Assembly: GCF_013343115.1 (NCBI RefSeq)
Contig: NZ_CP054570.1
Span: 744,001-808,000 of the forward strand
Direction of reading: 5' to 3'
DNA: 64,000 nt
Source of the DNA: Streptococcus sanguinis
GTDB taxonomy: Bacteria; Bacillota; Bacilli; Lactobacillales; Streptococcaceae
The notes beneath the pieces were generated by a model. The model saw only the letters and a program-made list of their open reading frames with translations. It did no database searches and had not been told where the DNA came from. The position numbers were made by a program, and so were the translations under genes. Position 1 is the stretch's first letter; each line of letters starts with the position of its first letter. Shown here in pieces: positions 56,821 through 64,000 of the stretch.

Positions 56821-58072
56821 TGTGATTAGTGTGCCATTTAGTGGCCACCTGCTGCCTACTTTGACCTTAGTCAAGCCTCTGCTGACGGATCCGCGTTTTC
56901 AGATTCGGGTTATCACTGGCTGCCAAAAGAAAGTGTTAGTAGAGGAAATTGGTTTCGACTGTCTGGCCCTCTTTCCAGAAAGGCCGACGGTGATGGAGGA
57001 TATTGCTAATACCCCGCAGCAAAGCAATCCTCTAATTACCTATCAGCAGTTTCGGGCCAATTCTAGACTAATTCCAGAGGTTATAGACGAATTAAATCGA
57101 ATTTGGCAAGAGGGTGGTAAACCGGATTTGGTCATAGCAGATTTTGTTGCTTCACCAGCAGGTCTGATTTCTGATCGCTTTGACATCCCCTGGATAACCA
57201 CGATTCCGAGTCCGGTTGCGATTGAGTGCCGGACGACAACTCCGACTTATTTGGGAGGCTGGAAACCTCACCAAGGTGTCTTGTACAAATTCAGAGATGC
57301 TTTTGGCAGGCAAGTTATTCGCTGTGGAAAAAAAATGGCCTTTGCTTTAGTCCGGAAGAGTTTGGGAGACTATCAAGATTTTAAACTCTATCGGGAAGAC
57401 GGCACAGAAGCTATTTACTCGCCTTACTCTATCTTGGCTTTGGGCATGAAAGAGCTGGAGTTTCGAGATGATTTTCCTAAGCACCTTCGCTGGGTGGGCT
57501 ACAAATGCCTGTCCTTTGATCGTCTGCCTGCAGCCCATGAGTCTTATTTTGAGACCGATAAGAAGCGGGTTTTAGTGACTTGCGGTACGCATTTGAAATG
57601 GGAGAAGGAGCGAATGGTGGAAAGAGCGAAAAAGCTGAGTCAGCTCTACCCAGATTACCTCTTTTACATCACCTTGGGAGAAGCTAGTGGCTTGGAGAAT
57701 CCTCCGCACAGACTGGCGGAAAACCTGCTGCTCTTTGACTATCTGCCCTATACAGATATTCTGGACAAGATAGATCTTGCTATTCACCACGCAGGAACGG
57801 GTATCATGATGGCCTGTATTGAGCATGAGATTCCCAGTCTCATTTTGCCGCAGGATTATGACCAGTTTGACAATGCCGTTCGTGCTGAGCTTGCCCAGGT
57901 GGGGCTGGTTGCTCGCAGAAAGACTGATGCAGAAGTGCTGCGCCTTTTTAAGGAATTGACGGATCGCGCGGACTGGTCTCAGTTGAAAACTCTTGCCCAG
58001 CAAAGTAAAGAATATGAGCCTACAGAGATTCTCTATCAAGAGCTGGGGCGGTTGCTTAAGGTTGATTTATAA
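56789..58072 (+). CDS. GT-B glycosyltransferase, UGT/MGT type
   Basis: 427 residues. N-terminal 'VISVPFSGHLLPTLTLVKPLL' is the acceptor-side loop with the catalytic His; C-terminal 'IHHAGTGIMMACIEHEIPSLILPQDYDQFDNAVRAELAQVGLV' is the UGT donor signature (HxGTG...P...DQ.NA). Related bacterial enzymes glycosylate lipids, carotenoids or macrolides. The start at 56789 overlaps the preceding gene by 32 bp, so all four cluster genes are translated in series. Confidence 0.88.
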   Translation: MTGLEKVIKIDVISVPFSGHLLPTLTLVKPLLTDPRFQIRVITGCQKKVLVEEIGFDCLALFPERPTVMEDIANTPQQSNPLITYQQFRANSRLIPEVIDELNRIWQEGGKPDLVIADFVASPAGLISDRFDIPWITTIPSPVAIECRTTTPTYLGGWKPHQGVLYKFRDAFGRQVIRCGKKMAFALVRKSLGDYQDFKLYREDGTEAIYSPYSILALGMKELEFRDDFPKHLRWVGYKCLSFDRLPAAHESYFETDKKRVLVTCGTHLKWEKERMVERAKKLSQLYPDYLFYITLGEASGLENPPHRLAENLLLFDYLPYTDILDKIDLAIHHAGTGIMMACIEHEIPSLILPQDYDQFDNAVRAELAQVGLVARRKTDAEVLRLFKELTDRADWSQLKTLAQQSKEYEPTEILYQELGRLLKVDL

Positions 58073-58137
58073 CTGGAAAACTCAACAAACCATTAAAGCA
58101 TACCTCTAATATTAAAATATCTGAATTATTAAATTTC

Positions 58138-58164
58138 CCTATTCTTTTCAAGGAATAGGTTTTT
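58138..58164 (+). terminator. Terminator of the glycolipid-type cluster
   Basis: CCTATTC / GAATAGG perfect 7-bp stem, eight-base loop, TTTTT. Confidence 0.8.
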
Positions 58165-58266
58165 GATCTATTCAAGTCTTTTTTAAGATGTTAAAATGAA
58201 AGTGATTACAAGAAAGTCGTTGGAAAGTCAACTTGGCTTTCTCTGAGTGACTGAAGAGGAAAGATA

Positions 58267-59361
58267 ATGAAGAAAGCAATTCTAATGATGACTTTTGGCT
58301 CGCCAGAGGAGATTAGCTTTGAGGGAGTGGCTGAATTTTTTACCAATATTCGCCGCGGTGTCAGGCCGCAAGACCATGAAATTCAGACCCTCTATGATAA
58401 CTATGTCCTCATCGGTGGAACGCCTCTGCAGCGTATCAGTCTAGAAGAGGTGGAAAAGGTCCGTCAGCGTTTGGCTGGCGAGTATGCGGTTTATTTTGCC
58501 AATAAATTCTCATGTCCTTTTATTCCAGATGTGATTGAGCAGATGGAAGAGGATGGTATTGAGGATAGTATCTGTTTGATTCTAGAGCCTCATTTTTCTT
58601 ACTATTCTGTCATGGGCTATGAGAAGTTTATCCAGAGTGATTCCATCCGCTTTAATATCATTAAGGAATGGTATCAGGAAGAAGCTATTCTTGATTATTG
58701 GGCAGAGGAGCTGAGAAAGATTCTTACAGAAGAGGTTAGAGAAGAGACCTTCAAGATTTTCTTCTCAGCCCACAGTGTGCCTATTCTGGCCTTGGATTTC
58801 GGAGATCCTTACATTGATCAGATCTATGACAATGCCCGTTTGATTGCTGAAAGGTTAGGTCTGACAGAAGAGGATTATCTCAATGTTTGGCAAAGTGAGA
58901 GTGACATCGGACTCCCTTGGATCAAACCTGACGTGCTGGACTACATGCGCCAGCAAGAAACACTTCCGCAGCATTATATTTTTGTGCCGATTAGCTTTAT
59001 CAGTGAGCATATAGAGGTCCTTTTTGACAATGACGTGGAGTGTAAGGAACTTTGCGATGAACTGGGTGTTGCTTATCATAGACCGCCTATGCCCAATGCA
59101 GACGACCGTTTAATTGATGCCCTGATTCAAACTATCCGCCGCCATGAGCATGAACCCTTCAAAGAATGCTTTCCAGAAGAAGAAACCTTCGATGAATTGC
59201 AGCCGTCGGAGGAGAGCAGCCAGATTCTTGCAGAGGATGAAGAGCTGAAAATGCCAGATTTCGTCAAGAAACTGATTGAGAAAAAAGGGCGCGAGAATGT
59301 TAAGATGCCATATTTTGTCAAGAAAATGCTGGAGAAAGCAGGAAAGCTGCCCAAGAGTTGA
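58267..59361 (+). CDS. hemH: Ferrochelatase (coproporphyrin ferrochelatase type)
   Basis: 364 residues, about 50 longer than Bacillus HemH. '[24 protein letters not shown]' N-terminus, catalytic His169 in 'FFSAHSVP', and Glu247 in '[17 protein letters not shown]'. A C-terminal extension contains two copies of a short motif ('[14 protein letters not shown]' and '[14 protein letters not shown]'), possibly membrane-binding. Streptococci generally lack the rest of haem synthesis, and no other hem gene is near, so it may act on scavenged porphyrin or have another role. GAGGAAAG precedes the ATG. Confidence 0.92.
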   Translation: MKKAILMMTFGSPEEISFEGVAEFFTNIRRGVRPQDHEIQTLYDNYVLIGGTPLQRISLEEVEKVRQRLAGEYAVYFANKFSCPFIPDVIEQMEEDGIEDSICLILEPHFSYYSVMGYEKFIQSDSIRFNIIKEWYQEEAILDYWAEELRKILTEEVREETFKIFFSAHSVPILALDFGDPYIDQIYDNARLIAERLGLTEEDYLNVWQSESDIGLPWIKPDVLDYMRQQETLPQHYIFVPISFISEHIEVLFDNDVECKELCDELGVAYHRPPMPNADDRLIDALIQTIRRHEHEPFKECFPEEETFDELQPSEESSQILAEDEELKMPDFVKKLIEKKGRENVKMPYFVKKMLEKAGKLPKS

Positions 59362-59412
59362 TTGTTCATATTCGTTGATGACTTTATAAGATCTTTCTAG
59401 AAGGAGAAAACC

Positions 59413-59778
59413 GTGAGACTTTGGCACCAAGATTTAATTGAAAAACTTCCGCGCCAGCAGCTTTTAGGCCAGCATCGAGAGTGTGCAGCCTTACGTGGAC
59501 GAGGTTGGGGCAAGCCGCATGCAACGGTCAACTATGTTTTTGAGCACAGCCCTTATTGCCTCTATGCTTATCACCTGCTGATTATGGAGGAGATGCAACG
59601 ACGGGGCTATCAGCCAGACAGCCTTTGGCTGGATAAGGACTACCGTGGCAAGACCTGCCCACCCTACCAGGAGTTGCTAGCTGAGGAACTCGAACATCCC
59701 ATTTATCCGGAGCATGACGCAACCTATCTGCAAGAATGCTTGGAAAATCTGAAAGAGAAGGGGATAGATATTGTCTGA
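59413..59778 (+). CDS. Pyrimidine dimer DNA glycosylase-like protein (TIGR02328 type)
   Basis: 121 residues from GTG 59413 (AGAAGGAG 7 bp upstream). 'MRLWHQDLIEKLPRQQLLGQHRECAALRGRGWGKPHATVNYVFEHSPYCLYAYHLLIMEEM' matches, as I know it, the family related to T4 endonuclease V, with the conserved N-terminal Met-Arg-Leu-Trp and Arg/His cluster. Whether it repairs UV dimers in streptococci is untested. It follows hemH by 51 bp and ends at a terminator. Confidence 0.8.
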   Translation: MRLWHQDLIEKLPRQQLLGQHRECAALRGRGWGKPHATVNYVFEHSPYCLYAYHLLIMEEMQRRGYQPDSLWLDKDYRGKTCPPYQELLAEELEHPIYPEHDATYLQECLENLKEKGIDIV

Positions 59779-59820
59779 TTTCCAAGTGCCAAGACGGCAT
59801 AGTATTAAGGTTATAGAACA

Positions 59821-59851
59821 AAAAAAGGAAGAGACATTGCTCTTCTTTTTT
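59821..59851. terminator. Terminator between the 59413 gene and the HAD gene
   Basis: AAAAAA-GGAAGAG / CTCTTC-TTTTTT; a symmetrical, bidirectional hairpin between convergent genes. Confidence 0.85.
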
Positions 59852-59856
59852 GACTT

Positions 59857-60672
59857 TTACGAATTCAAAATAAACTTTTCAATAGCAGTTGCGACCCCAT
59901 TTTCCTCGCAGCTGTCTGTGATGGCATCGGCTAGGCCTTTGACATAGTCTGAAGCATTTCCCATGGCAACACCGAGACCTGCATATTCCAGCATTTCGAT
60001 GTCGTTGTTGGCATCACCGATTGCCATGATTTCTTGAGGATTGACGTCCAATTGTTTAGCCAGTCGCTCTAGGGCAAAGGCTTTGGTCACACCAGACGGC
60101 ATGGCCTCGTAAATAACTGGCTGGGAGCGAACGCAGCTGAAACGCTGGCAGATTTCTTGGCCAAAGTCAGCTTCAAAAGCATCTACCTGTTCTTGGCTGC
60201 CTAAAAACATAGCTTGAAACATTCTGTGTTGACCGCTGCATGCCTCTTCTAGGCTAATCTCGGTTGGAGTGGTGAAGACCAAGCTAGCATCATTCACGAC
60301 ATAGGAACTAGCTTTTTCTCCAACGACGAAATAATGCTCCTCATCAAAGAGAGTCAGCTGGACAGGGCTATTTTCAGACAGGCTGTAGAGATAGCGAATA
60401 TCCTGACCGCTCAGCTCTTGCCAGTCCACCAGACTCCAGTCGCTGGTCTGATGAGTAGCACAGCCATTGTCCACGATGACATATTCGTTTTCTTGTGCCA
60501 GGCCCAGCTTGTCATAGTATGGCTTGACACCGACCAAGGGACGACCTGTGCAAAGAACCAATTTGACTCCTTTTTCAATAGCTAGGTGCAGGGCTTCAAT
60601 GTGAGCCTGAGGAATTTCTTTTTTGCTGTTGAGCAAGGTGCCGTCCATATCAAGTGCAAGAATTTTAATCAT
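59857..60672 (-). CDS. Cof-type HAD-IIB phosphatase
   Basis: 271 residues, typical of the Cof/YidA group. Motif I 'LALDMDGTLLN' (nucleophile Asp8), motif II 'LVLCTGRPLVGV', motif III/IV 'MAIGDANNDIEMLEYAGLGVAMGNA'. The type IIB cap lies between II and III. These enzymes dephosphorylate sugar phosphates, FMN or PLP; the specific substrate is not visible. TTGGAGAC upstream of the ATG. Confidence 0.92.
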   Translation of the reverse strand: MIKILALDMDGTLLNSKKEIPQAHIEALHLAIEKGVKLVLCTGRPLVGVKPYYDKLGLAQENEYVIVDNGCATHQTSDWSLVDWQELSGQDIRYLYSLSENSPVQLTLFDEEHYFVVGEKASSYVVNDASLVFTTPTEISLEEACSGQHRMFQAMFLGSQEQVDAFEADFGQEICQRFSCVRSQPVIYEAMPSGVTKAFALERLAKQLDVNPQEIMAIGDANNDIEMLEYAGLGVAMGNASDYVKGLADAITDSCEENGVATAIEKFILNS

Positions 60673-60794
60673 AAAGTGTCTCCAAAATTATTCTCTGACT
60701 AGTATAGCATAATTTATAGAGAAAGTCCGAGTCTATAGGAAAAATCACTGGTCTTGTGTTATAATAAATAGAATACCCTAAAAGGATGAGAAAA

Positions 60795-62618
60795 ATGAAT
60801 TTAGAAGATTTGAAAAAACGTCAGGAGAAGATCCGCAATTTCTCCATCATTGCCCACATCGACCACGGGAAATCAACCTTAGCTGACCGGATTTTGGAGG
60901 CGACTGAGACGGTTTCCAGCCGGGAAATGCAGGCCCAACTCTTGGACAGCATGGACTTGGAGCGGGAGCGCGGTATCACCATTAAGCTTAATGCTATCGA
61001 GCTCAATTATACTGCCAAGGACGGTGAGACTTATATCTTCCACTTGATTGACACGCCGGGACACGTGGACTTTACCTATGAGGTATCGCGGTCGTTAGCG
61101 GCTTGCGAAGGGGCTATTTTGGTAGTGGATGCGGCTCAGGGGATTGAAGCTCAGACCTTGGCTAATGTTTATCTAGCGCTGGATAATGACTTGGAAATCC
61201 TGCCAGTCATCAATAAGATTGACTTGCCAGCTGCGGATCCAGAGCGGGTTCGGGCAGAAATTGAAGACGTGATTGGACTGGATGCTAGCGAAGCCGTATT
61301 GGCTTCTGCCAAGGCTGGTATCGGAATTGAAGAAATTTTAGAGCAGATTGTGGAAAAAGTTCCAGCTCCGACTGGAAATGTTGAAGCACCGCTCAAGGCC
61401 TTGATTTTTGACTCAGTCTATGATGCCTATCGTGGGGTAATCCTGCAAGTGCGGGTGATGGACGGTGTGGTCAAGCCAGGAGATACCATTCAGCTCATGA
61501 GCAACGGCAAGACCTTTGATGTAACTGAGGTCGGCATCTTTACGCCCAAGGCAATTGGTCGTGATTTCTTAGCGACAGGGGATGTTGGCTATATCGCAGC
61601 CTCTATCAAGACGGTACAGGACACCCGGGTCGGAGATACAGTGACCTTGGCGGACAATCCAGCTGCAGAGCCACTAGCTGGCTACAAGCAGATGAATCCC
61701 ATGGTCTTCGCTGGTCTCTATCCTATCGAGTCCAATAAATACAACGACCTGCGTGAGGCGCTTGAAAAGCTCCAGCTAAATGATGCCAGTCTGCAGTTTG
61801 AACCAGAAACATCGCAAGCATTAGGATTCGGTTTCCGTTGTGGATTTCTGGGCTTACTGCACATGGACGTCATTCAGGAGCGTTTGGAGCGCGAGTTTAA
61901 TATTGATCTAATTATGACGGCGCCATCCGTTATCTATAAGGTCAATATGACAGATGGGGCGTCTATTGATGTGTCCAATCCGAGCGAGTTTCCGGACCCG
62001 ACCAAGATTGATTCCATCGAGGAGCCCTATGTCAAGGCGCAGATTATGGTTCCCCAGGAATTTGTCGGAGCGGTGATGGAGTTGGCTCAACGCAAGCGCG
62101 GTGACTTTGTGACCATGGACTATATCGATGATAATCGGGTCAATGTCATCTATCAAATCCCACTTGCTGAAATCGTCTTTGACTTCTTTGACAAGCTCAA
62201 GTCCTCTACTCGTGGCTATGCTAGCTTTGACTATGAAATTTCTGAGTATCGCTCGTCCAAGCTGGTGAAGATGGATATTCTCCTCAATGGCGACAAAGTT
62301 GATGCTCTCAGCTTTATCGTTCACAAGGAATTTGCCTATGAGCGCGGTAAGCTGATTGTAGACAAGCTCAAGAAAATCATTCCTCGTCAGCAGTTTGAAG
62401 TACCTATTCAAGCCGCTATCGGACAGAAAATCGTGGCTCGGACAGACATCAAGGCCCTGCGTAAAAATGTTTTGGCCAAGTGTTATGGTGGTGACGTTTC
62501 CCGGAAGCGCAAACTCCTAGAAAAACAAAAAGCGGGTAAAAAACGGATGAAAGCTATCGGATCTGTCGAAGTCCCACAAGAAGCCTTCCTCAGTGTCCTG
62601 AGTATGGATGAGGAATAA
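60795..62618 (+). CDS. lepA: Elongation factor 4
   Basis: 607 residues from ATG 60795 (AAGGATG 8 bp upstream; the ATG at 60786 abuts that site). GTPase motifs 'AHIDHGKST', 'DTPGHVDF' and 'NKIDLP', domains II and III, and the LepA-specific C-terminus '[24 protein letters not shown]' that reaches the peptidyl-transferase centre. It back-translocates or rescues stalled ribosomes. Confidence 0.97.
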   Translation: MNLEDLKKRQEKIRNFSIIAHIDHGKSTLADRILEATETVSSREMQAQLLDSMDLERERGITIKLNAIELNYTAKDGETYIFHLIDTPGHVDFTYEVSRSLAACEGAILVVDAAQGIEAQTLANVYLALDNDLEILPVINKIDLPAADPERVRAEIEDVIGLDASEAVLASAKAGIGIEEILEQIVEKVPAPTGNVEAPLKALIFDSVYDAYRGVILQVRVMDGVVKPGDTIQLMSNGKTFDVTEVGIFTPKAIGRDFLATGDVGYIAASIKTVQDTRVGDTVTLADNPAAEPLAGYKQMNPMVFAGLYPIESNKYNDLREALEKLQLNDASLQFEPETSQALGFGFRCGFLGLLHMDVIQERLEREFNIDLIMTAPSVIYKVNMTDGASIDVSNPSEFPDPTKIDSIEEPYVKAQIMVPQEFVGAVMELAQRKRGDFVTMDYIDDNRVNVIYQIPLAEIVFDFFDKLKSSTRGYASFDYEISEYRSSKLVKMDILLNGDKVDALSFIVHKEFAYERGKLIVDKLKKIIPRQQFEVPIQAAIGQKIVARTDIKALRKNVLAKCYGGDVSRKRKLLEKQKAGKKRMKAIGSVEVPQEAFLSVLSMDEE

Positions 62619-62660
62619 AGTCTTATTTCTCTAAGTAATATATCCCAAAAGGAGAAAATC

Positions 62661-63290
62661 ATGAAACAATCGTATCTGCTTGGAGCAGTTCTGGTATTAA
62701 CTTCACTTACTCTTGCATCGTGTGCCGATTCTGGACAAAAGCCTGGTCAATCTAGTTCTTCAACCAGTTCCAGTGCACAAGTGAAAAAGAATTCTTCAAA
62801 TTCTTCTAAAAGAAGCAAGAACAAAACCAATCAAGAAACAAAACGTGTTGGTTCTCCAGAGTTTGGTTATATCGATATTCCAAGTAAATGGATTAAATTT
62901 TTTGATGCAGAGGTTGAGGGACTTATTCAATATACAGATGGCTCTGCTTATAATATCGTCACCATGAATGCCGTTTCTAAGGCAGAAGCTGAAGTGGCAG
63001 AAGGTGAGAACTTCAATGCAGAAACGATTGCTCAACATGTAGCCTATAATTGGAGTCAAAAAGATAATATTGAGAAGATGTGGGGCTCTAAAAGTACTGT
63101 CTCAGGAATAGAAGCCTTTCAAATAAACATTATTTTGAAATCGGGGCAACTTGCTAATACATTAGTTTTCCAAAAAGATGACAAAGTCTATATACTATCC
63201 TTTGAAGGCGACGAAGAAACTCTTGATGATTTCATTACAAACATGAAAGATACTTGGAGCCTTGATGGCAAGGGAGCAGTCAGCGAATAA
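62661..63290 (+). CDS. Putative lipoprotein
   Basis: 209 residues. Signal peptide with lipobox 'LASC' (Cys21), a Ser/Lys/Asn-rich linker to about 62, then a compact domain beginning 'RVGSPEFGYIDIPSKWIKFFDAE' with a 'VYILSFEGDEETLDDFITNMKDTW' end. The domain has the shape of PsbP-like or LpqN-like lipoproteins, but I do not assign a family. AAAGGAG upstream; 42 bp after lepA. Confidence 0.8.
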   Translation: MKQSYLLGAVLVLTSLTLASCADSGQKPGQSSSSTSSSAQVKKNSSNSSKRSKNKTNQETKRVGSPEFGYIDIPSKWIKFFDAEVEGLIQYTDGSAYNIVTMNAVSKAEAEVAEGENFNAETIAQHVAYNWSQKDNIEKMWGSKSTVSGIEAFQINIILKSGQLANTLVFQKDDKVYILSFEGDEETLDDFITNMKDTWSLDGKGAVSE

Positions 63291-63296
63291 TAGTTT

Positions 63297-63336
63297 AAAA
63301 AACAAGAGGCTTATTTATTAAGTCTCTTGTTTTTTC
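63297..63336 (+). terminator. Terminator after the lipoprotein gene
   Basis: AAAACAAGAG / CTCTTGTTTT with inner CTT/AAG and a T6 tail. Confidence 0.88.
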
Positions 63337-63412
63337 AGTGTAGAAGCTAATTATGTTTCACAAAAAAGATTGTAACTAATCAAAAAACGTTCGACTACTA
63401 TCAAATCCAATC

Positions 63413-63444
63413 AAAAAGACTTACAAAAATTTGTAGGTCTTTTC
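63413..63444. terminator. Second A/T-rich hairpin before pnuC
   Basis: AAAGACTTACAAA / TTTGTAGGTCTTT (one G-U pair), then TTCTTG. The stretch 63336-63480 holds nothing else that I recognise. Confidence 0.5.
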
Positions 63445-63483
63445 TTGAAATCCGAACATTAGGAAATCTTTTTTTGATTTTAC

Positions 63484-63511
63484 TTGACATTTTCTGAAAT
63501 AGGAATATGAT
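63484..63511 (+). promoter_or_regulatory. Promoter of pnuC
   Basis: -35 TTGACA (63484-63489), 16-bp spacer, -10 TATGAT (63506-63511). Leader of about 100 bases. Confidence 0.7.
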
Positions 63512-63559
63512 AAAATGTGAACACTGTATAAGTAAAACTTGTACGTGTTTGAAAATAAT

Positions 63560-63617
63560 AGAGCGTTGCATCCGTAAGTCAATTTGACACGGCTCTTAAA
63601 AAACAAAAGGAGAAAGA
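63560..63617 (+). promoter_or_regulatory. Structured pnuC leader, candidate NAD-II type riboswitch
   Basis: The RNA can fold AGAG/CTCT (63560-63563 with 63593-63596), CCGT/ACGG (63572-63575 with 63589-63592) and GTCA/TGAC (63578-63581 with 63585-63588), with an eight-base bulge GCGTTGCA-like on the 5' side. It ends 10 bases before AAAAGGAG. Streptococcal pnuC genes are known to carry the small NAD-II (pnuC motif) pseudoknot riboswitch at this position. I cannot confirm the consensus by eye. Confidence 0.45.
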
Positions 63618-64000
63618 ATGAATACTTATATCCAAAAGAAAATCGCAAACATGAAGCTGACGCTTTCTGAAATGTCTGGTGGCTATAAACGAATGGTGAC
63701 TAGTATGAAGAAGCTCGGCTTTTCTGGTACCTTGAAGCTTATCTGGGACGATTTGTTTGCTCATCGCAGTCTAGGTCAATGGGTTTATCTCTTGATTCTA
63801 GGGAGTTTTCCGCTTTGGCTGGAGCTGATATATGAACATCGCATCGTGGATTGGACGGGGATGATTTGCAGTCTGACTGGGATTATCTGTGTGATCTTCG
63901 TTTCTGAAGGACGGGCTAGCAATTACCTCTTTGGTTTGATTAATTCTGTGATTTACTTGATTTTAGCTTTGCAGAAAGGCTTCTATGGCGAGGTCCTGAC
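63618..64000 (+). CDS. pnuC: Nicotinamide riboside transporter PnuC (5' part)
   Basis: The first 127 codons run off the right edge. ATG 63618 has AAAAGGAG 7 bp upstream. After a basic N-terminus of about 50 residues come hydrophobic segments; 'SEGRASNYLFGLINSVIYLILALQKGFYGEVLT' is the conserved PnuC stretch that includes the substrate-site Asn and Tyr. It imports nicotinamide riboside for NAD salvage. Together with niaX/niaR at 34.5-35.6 kb this strain depends on vitamin B3 uptake. Confidence 0.88.
   Translation, partial: MNTYIQKKIANMKLTLSEMSGGYKRMVTSMKKLGFSGTLKLIWDDLFAHRSLGQWVYLLILGSFPLWLELIYEHRIVDWTGMICSLTGIICVIFVSEGRASNYLFGLINSVIYLILALQKGFYGEVL

Noticed and set aside
63336..63480. Attachment site or insertion-sequence end before pnuC
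   Set aside because: No target duplication, no transposase fragment and no paired inverted repeat were found, only an A/T-rich hairpin.

Overview
The window looks like chromosome of a Mitis/Sanguinis-group Streptococcus, closest in character to S. sanguinis. Supporting points are the low-to-middling GC, the pyrR-pyrP-pyrB-carA-carB order, an AdcR-type zinc regulon (AdcAII plus histidine-triad proteins), a two-receptor GlnP, and a lone ferrochelatase of the streptococcal length. No tRNA, rRNA, CRISPR array or intact insertion sequence was seen. Species assignment is inference.

Layout. 1-2600: end of an accessory locus, with a frameshifted partial gene, a (TTTC)10 tract, three tandem paralogous four-helix membrane proteins and a DUF4176 protein; the last is a family often found at type VII secretion loci. 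2641-3721: a flavin reductase and its MarR-type neighbour. 3836-9753: TseB-like protein, aminotransferase and asnS, with a block of unrecognised small genes inserted between the aminotransferase and asnS. 9910-16600: MFS transporter, a heterodimeric ABC exporter and an ABC-F protein with an attenuator-like leader. 16700-23760: a family expansion of membrane-anchored serine hydrolases (two intact, one frameshifted, one truncated) with a CPBP protease and a 21-codon reading frame. 23770-28870: GlnQ/GlnP and two CPBP proteins. 28996-36890: uvrB, small membrane proteins, Nudix, niacin uptake and its regulator, PhnA-like protein.

36900-39525 and 47190-51840 are two zinc-regulated units. Each has AdcR boxes at the promoter: the first drives a histidine-triad leucine-rich lipoprotein, the second AdcAII plus a six-triad protein. 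Between them lies the pyrimidine operon with a PyrR attenuator. 51960-54125: membrane protein and pepT. 54265-58072: a tightly packed four-gene cluster (SDR, GT2-type glycosyltransferase, alpha/beta-hydrolase-like protein, UGT-type glycosyltransferase) that looks like an uncharacterised glycolipid pathway. 58267-63290: hemH, a small glycosylase-like protein, a HAD phosphatase, lepA and a lipoprotein. The right edge holds the start of pnuC with a structured leader, a candidate NAD-sensing riboswitch.

The most distinctive observations are the glycolipid cluster, the serine-hydrolase/CPBP cluster, the ABC-F leader with a three-codon ORF and competing helices, the tetranucleotide repeat at the promoter of the first membrane paralogue, and three genes whose start codon lies exactly six bases after a -10 hexamer (probable leaderless mRNAs).
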